From Alphaproteobacteria bacterium (GTDB lineage: Bacteria; Pseudomonadota; Alphaproteobacteria; Rhizobiales; Aestuariivirgaceae): DNA of 46,701 nucleotides. Position 1 is the first letter of the stretch; every line of letters begins with the position of its first letter. The position numbers and the translations under genes are program-made. The DNA lies in the NCBI GenBank assembly GCA_028868695.1, contig JAGWTZ010000021.1:1-46701 (forward strand), read 5' to 3'. Below are positions 1 to 8,480 of the stretch, in pieces. A model generated the notes under the pieces. It saw only the letters and a list, made by a program, of their open reading frames with translations. It was not told where the DNA came from and did not search any database.

Positions 1-2813
1 ATGATCTCAAAGCCCGTCACGCGCCAGCTTGCCGTGTCCCACTTCGGGGCCACGCCGATCAAAGCCAGGGCTTGCGCGATGTCATCGCCCCCGGTCCGCA
101 TGTTGGCGGTGCCCCAGGCGGAAAGTCCCGCAGATTTAAGGTGTTGGCCAGTCTCTTGAAAGTGGCGTGTGAGCAGCGCGGCGGCGGATTTCTGGCCCAG
201 AGCCCAGGCGGTGGGCGTAGGCAGAGTGCGGTTGTCCAACGAATAGAAATTCTTGCCCGTCGGCAACACGTCCAGCCGCCCACGCGTGGGCGCGCCCGAA
301 GGGCCGGGGGCCACCCGGTGGCCGGAGAGGCCGGTGAGGAGCGCGGAGATTTCCGCAGGGCCGCAGGCGGCGAGGGCGGGGCGGATGTTGGATTCGATAG
401 TCTGCAATACCACGCCCAACGCCTCCCTCCCCCTTGTGGGGAGGGCTGGGGTGGGGGTCGAGTGGAGTTCTAAATTTGTCCCAGCCAAAAAAAGCTCTGA
501 ATTGGGAGCGACCCCCACCCTTGATCCCTCCCCACAAGGGGGAGGGACACCGGCCCGGAGCATGGTGTTGGCCAACAGCTCAAGCCTTTCCACCGTGTCG
601 CCATTGCTGCGCCATGGGTCAATTGAAATGGCGGCAAGTTCTGCAGGGCGTGGGCCGGTCCATGGCTCCGCCATCGGGCAGGCGAGCGGATCAAACGGCG
701 CAAGACCTAGGGAATCGCTCAGTGCACGGATGAGTGAGGCATCGCCGCCTTCGCCCAGGCCGCGCGGCACGCGCGTGAGGGCCACGAGCAAATCGGCCTC
801 CTGCTGGCCGGCGGGTGAGGTTCCAAGGATGTGCAAGCCGTCGCGGATCTGCGCTTCCTTCAGATCACAAAGGAAGGCATCAAGCTTCTGCAGGTCATCA
901 TCGCTGGTGCCGCTGAGGCCGGCATCCTGATCAAGTTTCGCGCTTTGTGTGAGTTCGAAGATGCGGGCGCGCAGGTCGGCCAGCCTGCGCTTGTCGAGGC
1001 CGCTGGCCAGATAATATTCATCCACCAGCGTTTCCAAGTCCTTCATTGGCCCATAGGATTCTGCGCGTGTCAGCGGCGGTGTGAGATGGCTGATGATGAC
1101 AGCAGATGTGCGGCGCTTGGCCTGCGTGCCTTCGCCGGGGTCATTGACGATGAAGGGATAGAGCTGCGGCATGGGCCCCAGCGCCACTTCCGGCCAGCAG
1201 CTCTCGGTTAGCGCCAGAGCCTTGCCCGGCAGCCATTCGAGGTTGCCATGCTTGCCATTGTGGATGATGGCCTGCGCCCCGAAATGCTGGCGCAGCCAGA
1301 AATAGGTGGCGAGATAGAAATGCGGCGGCACGAGGGCGGGGTCGTGATAGGTGGATTTGGGGTCAATGCCATAGCCCCGCGCTGGCTGGATGGCGCAGGC
1401 CACATTGCCATGGGTGACGATTGCAAGGTTGAACGCGCCATTGGCGAACTGCGGGTCGGATTGCGGCTCGCCCCAGCGGGCGATCATCTGCGTGCGAATG
1501 GTTTCGGGCAGCGCCGCGAAGTGGCGTTGATAGTCGCCCAGCGGCATGGCAATGCCGTTGCCATCGCGGCGTGCGGCGATCAGGCTCTGCACAAGGTGGT
1601 TGCCATCATCGGGGATGGCTCCGGCGCTGTAGCCTTCCACCGCCAGCGCTTTCAAAATCGCGATCGTACTCGCCGGTGTGTCATAACCCACGCCATTGGC
1701 CACGCGGCCGTCCTTGTCGGGGTAGTTGGCGAGGATGATGGCGACTTTCTTCTCGGCATTGGGCGTTTCACGCAGCGCCGACCAGCGCGCAGCAAGATCG
1801 GCCACATAGGCAATGCGGTCTGGCTCCGGCTTGTAGGTGACGATGCGGCACTGCGTGGCGGCGTGCAGATGGTCATCGGCCTTGAAGGAAATGGCGCGGG
1901 TAAAAATGCGGCCATCCAATTCCGGCAGCACCACATTCATGGCCAGGTCCGTGGCGCGCAGGCCCTGCGATGAAGCATGCCATTCCGCCTCGGACGACCC
2001 CGCCAGCGCCACTTGCAACACAGGGCAACCCGGCTTTGCCAGTGGATCGCGCGCCTCATCGCCCACGGCAAAGCCGGTGGCATTGAGGATGACGGATGGC
2101 GGGTGCGCGGCGAAGTGTTCGGCGAGGAAGGCGGCGGAGGCTTCATCCTTCAGGCTGGAGACATAGATGGCGGCAGCGGGCAGGCCGCGCGCAGCCAAGG
2201 CTTCGGCCAGTGCATCAATGGGTGCCGTTTGGCCACCTTCAATCACTGAACGATAGAAGATGATGGCCGCCTTGGGCGACGGTGTAGTGGTGTGAAGCCC
2301 GGCCTTCGGCAAGGTTCGCGGCGCGGGCGCATCCGCTCCGGCGCAGAACTGCAGCAGCGCCTTGGCATTATCCACCCCGCCGAAGGCAAAGTATTGGCGC
2401 AGGCCCTCGACTTCCTCAGGCGGCAAGGTGGAGAGGGCCTGGAGTTCCACATCCGGTTCCTGCCCGCCGGGCAGAAGGGCGAGCTTGATGCTGTTTTCGC
2501 GCGCCAATGCCGCCACGGCTTCCACGCCATAGGGCCAATAGGCCTTGCCGCCGAGCAGGCGGATAATGATGATCTTAGCAGCACTGAGCGTTTTCTCCGT
2601 GTACAGATCAACCGAGAAATTGTGCTGCAGCTGCATCAGGTTGGCGAGGCGCAAAGTGGGCGCCGTGGCCCCCAACGCATCATGCGCTGCGGCGAGGCAG
2701 GCGAGCTCTGAATCCGCCGCCGAAAGGATCACCACGTCAGCGGGGCTTTGCTTCAGGTCGATCGCCTCGGCCCCGCCATCAACAACGCCCGATGTGGTGG
2801 CGAGGAGATGCAT
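1..2813 (-). CDS. cobN: Cobaltochelatase subunit CobN, 3' end missing
   Basis: Large subunit of the ATP-dependent aerobic cobaltochelatase, which inserts cobalt into hydrogenobyrinate a,c-diamide during B12 synthesis. About 937 residues are visible of a family usually near 1250; the C-terminus lies beyond the left edge. Family stretches include IIIIRLLGGKAYWPYG near residue 85, HNGKHGNLEWLPGKALAL near 520, and SGAPTRGRLDVLPTGKNFYS plus SAWGTANMRTGGDDIAQAL toward the end. The ATG at 2811-2813 overlaps the cobW stop by one base (TGATG), which suggests translational coupling. Between about residues 754 and 798 the frame runs without a stop through a roughly 120-bp palindromic repeat absent from the family as I remember it. 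Either the protein carries a low-complexity extra segment or its activity is affected. The partner genes cobS and cobT are not in the window. Confidence 0.93.
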   Translation of the reverse strand, partial: MHLLATTSGVVDGGAEAIDLKQSPADVVILSAADSELACLAAAHDALGATAPTLRLANLMQLQHNFSVDLYTEKTLSAAKIIIIRLLGGKAYWPYGVEAVAALARENSIKLALLPGGQEPDVELQALSTLPPEEVEGLRQYFAFGGVDNAKALLQFCAGADAPAPRTLPKAGLHTTTPSPKAAIIFYRSVIEGGQTAPIDALAEALAARGLPAAAIYVSSLKDEASAAFLAEHFAAHPPSVILNATGFAVGDEARDPLAKPGCPVLQVALAGSSEAEWHASSQGLRATDLAMNVVLPELDGRIFTRAISFKADDHLHAATQCRIVTYKPEPDRIAYVADLAARWSALRETPNAEKKVAIILANYPDKDGRVANGVGYDTPASTIAILKALAVEGYSAGAIPDDGNHLVQSLIAARRDGNGIAMPLGDYQRHFAALPETIRTQMIARWGEPQSDPQFANGAFNLAIVTHGNVACAIQPARGYGIDPKSTYHDPALVPPHFYLATYFWLRQHFGAQAIIHNGKHGNLEWLPGKALALTESCWPEVALGPMPQLYPFIVNDPGEGTQAKRRTSAVIISHLTPPLTRAESYGPMKDLETLVDEYYLASGLDKRRLADLRARIFELTQSAKLDQDAGLSGTSDDDLQKLDAFLCDLKEAQIRDGLHILGTSPAGQQEADLLVALTRVPRGLGEGGDASLIRALSDSLGLAPFDPLACPMAEPWTGPRPAELAAISIDPWRSNGDTVERLELLANTMLRAGVPPPCGEGSRVGVAPNSELFLAGTNLELHSTPTPALPTRGREALGVVLQTIESNIRPALAACGPAEISALLTGLSGHRVAPGPSGAPTRGRLDVLPTGKNFYSLDNRTLPTPTAWALGQKSAAALLTRHFQETGQHLKSAGLSAWGTANMRTGGDDIAQALALIGVAPKWDTASWRVTGFEI
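425..546. repeat. Palindromic interspersed repeat inserted in frame in cobN
   Basis: Two long arms form an imperfect inverted repeat: 425-460 on one side and about 509-546 on the other. Each arm has the core CCCTCCCCCTTGTGGGGAGG followed by a GGTGGGGGTCG-like block. They flank an A/T-richer centre of roughly 50 bp. Each core is itself partly palindromic. The design resembles the short palindromic elements scattered between genes in many Rhizobiales. Here it lies inside a coding sequence and adds whole codons without a stop. I saw no second copy in this window by eye. Confidence 0.8.
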
Positions 2814-3847
2814 CAGCCCCTGAGCGACTTCTCAATCGCCGCCTTGTCCATGGTTTTTTCGCCGATTACCACCAGGCGGGTTTCACGCTTTTCATTGGCG
2901 CGCCAGGGGCGGTCGAAATAGCTGGTCAGCCGCGGGCCCACGGCCTGGATGAGCAGGCGGGCCTCGCTGCCCGGCACTGCGGCGAAACCTTTCAGGCGCA
3001 GGATGTCATGCGCCTCAATGGTGCTGGCGATGCGGGTCAGCAGGGCCTTTTGGTCGAGTGCGCCGGGCAGGTCCACGATGAAGGTGATGAAGTCATCATG
3101 ATCATGCTGCTGTTCGCCTTCCATCTCGTGATGGGATTGGCGGTTGTGCAGGTCAATGGCGGCATCGGCCTTGACACCCAGCAGAACGGCAGGGTCAATC
3201 TCGCCATGCGTGGCGTTCACCAGCTTGGTGGCCTTGCGGAGCTGCGCCTTGAGTTGCGCTGAAACTTCGGCCAAGCCGGCGCTGTCCAGCAGGTCGGTCT
3301 TGTTCAGCACCACAAGGTCGGCGCAGTTCAGTTGGTCTTCGAAGAGTTCTTCGATGGGGTTTTCGTGGTCGAGGTTCGGGTCTGCCGCGCGGGCGGCGGC
3401 CACGGCCTCTTCATCGTCTGCAAAGCGGCCTTCGGCCAGCGCCTTGCCATCCACCAATGTGACCACGCCGTCGACAGTCACGCGCGACTTGATCTCGGGC
3501 CAATTGAAAGCGCGCACCAAAGGTTGCGGCAGGGCAAGGCCGGAGGTTTCGATGACAATGTGATCCGGCTTGCGCGGGGAGGCCAGCAGTTTCTCCATGG
3601 TGGGGATGAATTCATCGGCCACCGTGCAGCAGATGCAGCCATTGGCGAGTTCGATGATGTCATCCTCGCTGCAGGCGTCATTGCCGCAGGCTTTCAGGAT
3701 TTCGCCATCCACGCCCACATCGCCGAATTCATTGACGATCAAGGCAATGCGGCGGCCGCCGGCATTTTGCAGCAGGTGGCGCACGAGTGTTGTCTTGCCA
3801 GCACCCAGGAACCCGGTGATGACTGTTGCGGGGATTTTCTCGGTCAT
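2813..3847 (-). CDS. cobW: CobW-type GTPase / metallochaperone
   Basis: G3E-family P-loop GTPase (COG0523) tied to cobalt handling for cobalamin synthesis. The 344 residues show Walker A GFLGAGKTT at 12-20, the family metal-binding motif CICC at 71-74, an NKTD guanine-specificity motif near 178, and a His/Asp-rich stretch (SHHEMEGEQQHDHDD) near 240 that could bind metal. The C-terminal CobW_C domain follows. The start overlaps the cbtA stop by four bases (ATGA at 3844-3847) and the stop overlaps the cobN start, so cbtA, cobW and cobN should be translated from one mRNA. Position between a cobalt permease and the chelatase supports a role in delivering Co2+ to CobN, although other COG0523 proteins handle zinc or other metals. 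Confidence 0.93.
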   Translation of the reverse strand: MTEKIPATVITGFLGAGKTTLVRHLLQNAGGRRIALIVNEFGDVGVDGEILKACGNDACSEDDIIELANGCICCTVADEFIPTMEKLLASPRKPDHIVIETSGLALPQPLVRAFNWPEIKSRVTVDGVVTLVDGKALAEGRFADDEEAVAAARAADPNLDHENPIEELFEDQLNCADLVVLNKTDLLDSAGLAEVSAQLKAQLRKATKLVNATHGEIDPAVLLGVKADAAIDLHNRQSHHEMEGEQQHDHDDFITFIVDLPGALDQKALLTRIASTIEAHDILRLKGFAAVPGSEARLLIQAVGPRLTSYFDRPWRANEKRETRLVVIGEKTMDKAAIEKSLRG

Positions 3848-4578
3848 TGGTCAAACTTCTCGGCAATGGGAGGGAGGAAACGGCCCAGCAGCCATCCCAT
3901 CACCAGCCAGAACACGGCGGCTGCGGCGATGGCATTGGCGGCAAATTCGGCGGCCAGGGCAGGGGGAACGGTGGTGGCGCCGTCCGGGGCATGCGGCGCG
4001 CCGATGATGTGCGGAATGAGCAGCAGGGCGAGGCCAACCGCCTTGGCCCAAGGCTCATGGCGGATGGCAAAGCAATAGATGGCGGCACCGGTGGCGATGA
4101 TGGTGCCTGCCCACCAGATCTGCCGCGCGGCAAGATCAGTCACCGGCATGCCGGGAACTTCAGGTGCCAGGCCCAGCCCCGTGGCCACATGCACCGAGAG
4201 GAACCCAGCCATGCCCCAGGCCCAGCCATTGGCGCGGGTGATGGGCACATTGAGCAACAGGGACAAGCCCGCCAACAGCAGGGCGAATCCACCGCCCGCC
4301 AGAAGCGATGCTGCGCCGGTGAAGCCCAGGCGCGGCAAGCCGGGTGCAGGCTCCCATTCCCTGGCGCCATCATCCGGGCACATCTTCATGCCGGGCATGG
4401 ATTCCTTGCAGGCAGGTGCTGCCACGCCGCTGGCGGCGGCCTTGGCGGCGTCATCTGCCTTTTCATAAACCTCGGCGGCAGCAATCAGCGGCGAAAGGCG
4501 CCAGACCTGCACGCCTGTGAGCACAGCGCCAGCAATCAGCCCGGCGGCGAGCGCGGCCAGCACATAACGGCCAATCAT
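3844..4578 (-). CDS. cbtA: Cobalt transporter subunit CbtA
   Basis: Predicted inner-membrane cobalt transporter subunit of 244 residues. An N-terminal membrane segment (residues 1-25) is followed by a loop rich in Met, Cys, His and acidic residues (CKESMPGMKMCPDD near 57-70) that could bind metal. Four or more further hydrophobic segments follow, with conserved phrases such as SVHVATGLGLAPEVPGMP and LIPHIIGAPHAP. CbtA occurs with CbtB downstream of B12 riboswitches. The 102-bp gap to cbtB contains a small stem-loop (4612-4634), possibly an mRNA processing point. Function rests on family knowledge and on the riboswitch-controlled operon. Confidence 0.9.
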   Translation of the reverse strand: MIGRYVLAALAAGLIAGAVLTGVQVWRLSPLIAAAEVYEKADDAAKAAASGVAAPACKESMPGMKMCPDDGAREWEPAPGLPRLGFTGAASLLAGGGFALLLAGLSLLLNVPITRANGWAWGMAGFLSVHVATGLGLAPEVPGMPVTDLAARQIWWAGTIIATGAAIYCFAIRHEPWAKAVGLALLLIPHIIGAPHAPDGATTVPPALAAEFAANAIAAAAVFWLVMGWLLGRFLPPIAEKFDQ

Positions 4579-4680
4579 TGGGTTGTTTCCCGTTCGGCGA
4601 ATTCAGGCGAATTGGCCTCCCTTGCGGGAGCCAAGAACGCAGACGCGATTTTGTCTTTTCTTTCGAAAAGCCAAAACGCT

Positions 4681-4863
4681 TTAGTGGCAGGGAAAGCCGA
4701 TGGCGTGGCGCGTGTCGTGGGCCGCGTTGTGGACGGCGTCGATCTGCGACAGGCCAACCGTGAACACCATGCTCACGCCAATGAACAGGCAGGCGAGGCC
4801 AGCCTTGAGGCGGTCCGATACGCGCGCGATGGAAGCAGAGTTCGTCAAAATCCTGGTGGTCAT
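4681..4863 (-). CDS. cbtB: Cobalt transporter subunit CbtB
   Basis: A 60-residue protein with one membrane segment (about residues 22-42) and a His-rich C-terminus, HNAAHDTRHAIGFPCH, the hallmark of CbtB and the likely cobalt ligand region. It works with CbtA in cobalt uptake. The frame stays open further upstream, but that would read into the riboswitch. The ATG at 4861-4863 follows a good Shine-Dalgarno (GGAGGGTGAC) and gives the normal family length. First gene of the cbtB-cbtA-cobW-cobN operon. Confidence 0.88.
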   Translation of the reverse strand: MTTRILTNSASIARVSDRLKAGLACLFIGVSMVFTVGLSQIDAVHNAAHDTRHAIGFPCH

Positions 4864-4917
4864 GTCACCCTCCGTGAGACCGATGTGCAATAGAATGAAA
4901 CGCCTTGCATTTGGCGC

Positions 4918-5100
4918 TATCCGGCAGGTCTCCTGACTTGCGGTGTATCGGCCATTCGCGCCTTCCCGGGCAAAACCCAGTGGCAATTGCGAAGGGCCAC
5001 ACCGCTCACAGTTGCGGGGGCAGTCACGGTTTCGGCCCCTGTTGGGTCGTCCTCACCGTATTCCCTTTCAAAGCCCCGCAGCGATTGCCTTGGGGCACCG
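4918..5100 (-). promoter_or_regulatory. Adenosylcobalamin (B12) riboswitch
   Basis: Read on the minus strand, the region starts with GGTGCCCC, then GGGAATACGGTGAGGACG. It has the B12 box CTGCCCCCGCAACTGTGA at 5006-5023, GCCACTGGG, and closes with AGTCAGGAGACCTGCC about 55 bases before the cbtB start. These are the conserved blocks of cobalamin riboswitches in order. Binding of adenosylcobalamin should turn off cbtB and the downstream genes, probably through the cbtB ribosome binding site or a terminator. I did not resolve the expression platform. Confidence 0.95.
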
Positions 5101-5250
5101 AACAGCCCGCTTTTCGCAAGATTTGGCCAAGCTTGTCAATGCGGTTGCGCGCAAGTTGCGCCTGCGCCGCCAAAGCATGGCGAAACCGGGCATTTACCAA
5201 TATCATGGCAACTCCTGATTTGGTAAACTGCGGCTGGCCGGCGGCGAGGA

Positions 5251-7053
5251 ATGAACGTGTCTCAGAAAAAATCGAAAGAGTTGTGGCAAAGCCTGGTTTC
5301 GGCCAACCGCCCGGTGATCGCCGCCACGGTGTTTTTCAGCTTCGTGCTGAACATCCTGGCGCTGACTGGCTCGCTCTACATGCTGCAGGTCTATGACCGG
5401 GTGATTCCTTCGAGCAGCGTGCCCACGCTGGTGGCGCTGTCGGTGATCGTGCTGGTGCTTTATGCCTATTATGGGTTGCTGGACCATATCCGCTCACGCA
5501 TTTTCGTGCGGGTGGGGCGGCGCGTGGAAGAGGCCTTGCGCGGCCGGGTGTTTGACCTGATGTCCACCCTCTCGCTGAGCAAGACCAATCCGGTCGGCAG
5601 CCAGCCGGTGCAAGACCTGGCCACCGTGCGCCAGTTCATCAGCGGGCAGGGGCCGCTGGCCTATTTCGACATGCCCTATGTGCCGCTTTATCTGGCCGTG
5701 GTGTTCCTGCTGCATTGGGTTTTGGGCGTGGTGGCCACCGGCTCGGCCATCATCATTTTTGTGCTGGCGCTGCTGGCGGAGCGGGCCACAAGGGCGCCTG
5801 CCGTGGCGGCCAACCAGGCCACCATGAAGGCCCTGCTGATGACCGAGGAAACCCGGCGCAATGCCGAGGCGCTGCATTCCCTTGGCATGAAGGGGGCGAT
5901 GCGCCGCCGCTGGATGGCGCTGCAGGGCGAGGCGCTGGACTACCAGACCAAGGCCAATGACGCGGGCTCCAGCTATGGCACAGTGTCACGCGTGTTCCGC
6001 ATGGTGGTGCAATCCGGCATTCTTGGCATGGGTGCCTATCTTGCAGTGAAACACGAGATTTCCGGCGGCTCGATTGTGGCGGCCTCGATCATCATGGGGC
6101 GCGCATTGTCGCCCATCGAACAGGCTGTGGCGGGCTGGCAGAACCTGCTGGCGGCGCGCAAGGCCTATGAGCGGCTGTCCAAGCTTCTCGACATGGTGCC
6201 TGCCGACCGGGAACGCATGAAGCTTCCGGCCCCCAAGGGGCTTGTTGAAGTCGAGAATGCGGCAATCATGCTGCCGGGCTCGGACAAGCCGATCCTGCAG
6301 AACATCAATTTCAAGGTGGAGCCGGGCAAGGGCCTTGGCATCATCGGCCCCACCGGGGCTGGCAAATCCACCATGGCGCGGGCGCTGGTGGGCCTTTTGC
6401 CGCTACGCAGCGGCGCGGTGCGCCTTGATGGCGCAACCCCGGACCAGCGCGACAGCGACGAGCATGGCAGCCTGATCGGCTATCTGCCGCAGGATGTGCA
6501 GATGTTTGATGGCACCGTGGCCCAGAACATCGCCCGCTTCAGCGACAATCCGGACCCCGAAAAGATCGTGGCGGCGGCACAGATGGCCAATATCCATGAT
6601 TTCATCATGCGGCTGCCGCAGGGCTATGACACGCCGCTCAATGAAGGCGGCTCACGGCTTTCGGCGGGGCAGCGCCAGCGCGTGGCCCTTGCGCGCGCGC
6701 TGTATGGCGATCCTGTTTTGCTGGTGATGGATGAACCCAACTCCAACCTTGATGCCGAGGGCGAAGCGGCGCTGGACAAGGCGATCCGCGCCATGCTGGC
6801 CAAGGGCGCTTCGGTGATCGTGGTGGCGCACCGGCCTTCCGCCCTGCATGCCATTGATCATTTGCTCGTGTTGGCCAATGGCCAGGCGGTGGCTTATGGC
6901 AGCCGCGAGGAAATCATGGCCAAGGTGGGCGTGCGCGTGCCCGGCCCGCCGCCGCAGGGGCCGCAAACCCAGCCCCAGCAAGGCAAGGCGCAAGTGATCA
7001 GCACGCAAGCCGGCTTTGCCGTCACCCCCACTGGCACCACCACGAGAAACTGA
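5251..7053 (+). CDS. Type I secretion system permease/ATPase (PrtD/HlyB-like)
   Basis: Inner-membrane ABC exporter that powers one-step secretion through a membrane-fusion protein and an outer-membrane channel. The 600 residues comprise a membrane domain (about 20-310) and an ATPase domain with Walker A GPTGAGKST near 366, signature LSAGQRQR near 470, Walker B LLVMDEPNSNLD near 490 and a switch His (VVAHRPS). There is no N-terminal C39 peptidase, so substrates should carry an uncleaved C-terminal signal, as with PrtD. The tail is Pro/Gln-rich. The start follows GAGGA. The fusion-protein gene begins 6 bp downstream. Neither a substrate nor a TolC gene lies in the window. Confidence 0.92.
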   Translation: MNVSQKKSKELWQSLVSANRPVIAATVFFSFVLNILALTGSLYMLQVYDRVIPSSSVPTLVALSVIVLVLYAYYGLLDHIRSRIFVRVGRRVEEALRGRVFDLMSTLSLSKTNPVGSQPVQDLATVRQFISGQGPLAYFDMPYVPLYLAVVFLLHWVLGVVATGSAIIIFVLALLAERATRAPAVAANQATMKALLMTEETRRNAEALHSLGMKGAMRRRWMALQGEALDYQTKANDAGSSYGTVSRVFRMVVQSGILGMGAYLAVKHEISGGSIVAASIIMGRALSPIEQAVAGWQNLLAARKAYERLSKLLDMVPADRERMKLPAPKGLVEVENAAIMLPGSDKPILQNINFKVEPGKGLGIIGPTGAGKSTMARALVGLLPLRSGAVRLDGATPDQRDSDEHGSLIGYLPQDVQMFDGTVAQNIARFSDNPDPEKIVAAAQMANIHDFIMRLPQGYDTPLNEGGSRLSAGQRQRVALARALYGDPVLLVMDEPNSNLDAEGEAALDKAIRAMLAKGASVIVVAHRPSALHAIDHLLVLANGQAVAYGSREEIMAKVGVRVPGPPPQGPQTQPQQGKAQVISTQAGFAVTPTGTTTRN

Positions 7054-7059
7054 TCCGCC

Positions 7060-8397
7060 ATGGCCCATGCGCATGAAAAGCCCGCCACCGTGAACACCAG
7101 CAAATCGCTGCGCCGCCTGCAGTTTGCGGGCTTTGCGGCCATCGTCTCCATGGTGGCGGTGTTCGGGGTGTGGAGCTGGGCGGCCGACATCAACGGCGCG
7201 GTGATTGCGCCTGCCACCATCCAGGCCGAAAGTTATTCCAAGAAGGTGCAGCACCGCGAGGGCGGCAATGTGCTCAAGATCATGGTGCATGATGGCGACG
7301 TGGTGCAGGAGGGACAGGACCTGATTGAACTGGACCCCACCGAGATCAAAGCCAACCTCGGCATCATCAATGGCCAGCTTGATGAATACCTGATCAAGCG
7401 GGCGCGGCTGGAAGCGCAGCGCGACGGCCGCGCCACGCTTGAATTGCCGGAAGAGCTGAAGGCGCGCGCCGATGACGCACATATCATCGAAGTGGTGGCG
7501 GGCCAGCAGAAGCTGCTGCAATCGACGCTGGACACAGCTTCAGCAAAGGCAGAGCAATACAAGGTTCAGGCCGGGCAGCTGGAAGACCAGATCAAGGGCC
7601 TTGAGGCGCAGATCGAAGGCGACAAGAAGCAATTGGACCTCATCGCCCAGGAGACGGACAGCCTGCGCAAGCTGCAGCAGCAGGGCCTCGTTCCAGCAAC
7701 GCGGGTGATGGCCATGGACCGCGAGGCGGCGCGCATCGGCGGCGACCAGGGCCAGCTCAGCGCCAATATCGCCAGCTCGCAATCCAAGATCAGCGAAACC
7801 AAACTGCAGATCCTGCAGGTGCAGGAAGAGGTGCGCAACCAGGCGCTCACCGACTTGCGCGACACCGAGAGCAAGCTCGTCGAATTGCAGGGCCAGAAGC
7901 TGGCCTCGCAATCACGCCTGGAACATCTCACCATCAAGGCGCCGATCACCGGCACGGTCTATCAGCTTTCAGTGCACACCGAGGGCGGGGTGATCGCGCC
8001 CAACGAGCCGCTGATGATGATCCTGCCGCAGAATGACGACCTGGTGCTGCAGGCGGCGGTTTCGCCCAATGACATCAGCCATGTGCAGGTGGGCCAGCCC
8101 GCCGAGATCATGTTCACCGCCTTTGACACGCGGGTGACACCCAAGATCGCGGCCGAGGTGACGCAAGTTGCCGCCGACACCACGAGGCCGGACCCGAGCA
8201 AGGGCGAGGCGGCAGGCCAGCCTTACTACGCCATCCGCCTCACCATTCCCGCCAAGGAACTTGCAAAACTCGGCAGCAACAAGCTGAAGCCCGGCATGGC
8301 GGCGGAGGCCTTCATCCAGACGGAATCGCGCTCGCCCTTTTCCTATCTGATCAAGCCGCTGGTGCAGCAGTGGTCGCATGCGATGCGTGAAAGTTGA
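7060..8397 (+). CDS. Type I secretion membrane-fusion protein (HlyD/PrtE family)
   Basis: Periplasmic adaptor that bridges the ABC exporter and a TolC-like channel. The 445 residues have one N-terminal membrane anchor (about 27-47). A split biotinyl-lipoyl-like region follows (VQHREGGNVLKIMVHDGDVVQEGQDLIELDP), then a long alpha-helical coiled-coil hairpin (about 95-280). The HlyD C-terminal beta domain includes LTIKAPITGTVYQLSVHTEGGVI. The start is 6 bp after the ATPase stop, as expected for a T1SS operon. The hairpin length and PrtE-like layout fit alphaproteobacterial T1SS adaptors. Confidence 0.92.
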   Translation: MAHAHEKPATVNTSKSLRRLQFAGFAAIVSMVAVFGVWSWAADINGAVIAPATIQAESYSKKVQHREGGNVLKIMVHDGDVVQEGQDLIELDPTEIKANLGIINGQLDEYLIKRARLEAQRDGRATLELPEELKARADDAHIIEVVAGQQKLLQSTLDTASAKAEQYKVQAGQLEDQIKGLEAQIEGDKKQLDLIAQETDSLRKLQQQGLVPATRVMAMDREAARIGGDQGQLSANIASSQSKISETKLQILQVQEEVRNQALTDLRDTESKLVELQGQKLASQSRLEHLTIKAPITGTVYQLSVHTEGGVIAPNEPLMMILPQNDDLVLQAAVSPNDISHVQVGQPAEIMFTAFDTRVTPKIAAEVTQVAADTTRPDPSKGEAAGQPYYAIRLTIPAKELAKLGSNKLKPGMAAEAFIQTESRSPFSYLIKPLVQQWSHAMRES

Positions 8398-8480
8398 GCG
8401 CGTCACCGCCACTCGCGCGTTAAGGAAAAGTTGATAAAAATTCCGCGATTCCGGCAACGGAGTTTTAACCACGATCACTC

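Noticed and set aside
1248-1973. Several plus-strand frames over 72-2711
   Set aside because: They lie opposite a continuous CobN frame on the minus strand that reads through to the window edge; CobN motifs settle the coding strand.
3826-4893. 355-codon plus-strand open frame opposite cbtA and cbtB
   Set aside because: Shadow of the cobalt operon, crossing gene boundaries.
8405-8480. CtrA-like half-sites ahead of the TPR-SPOR gene
   Set aside because: TTAA-N7-TTGA is only a partial match and TTAA half-sites alone are not evidence.
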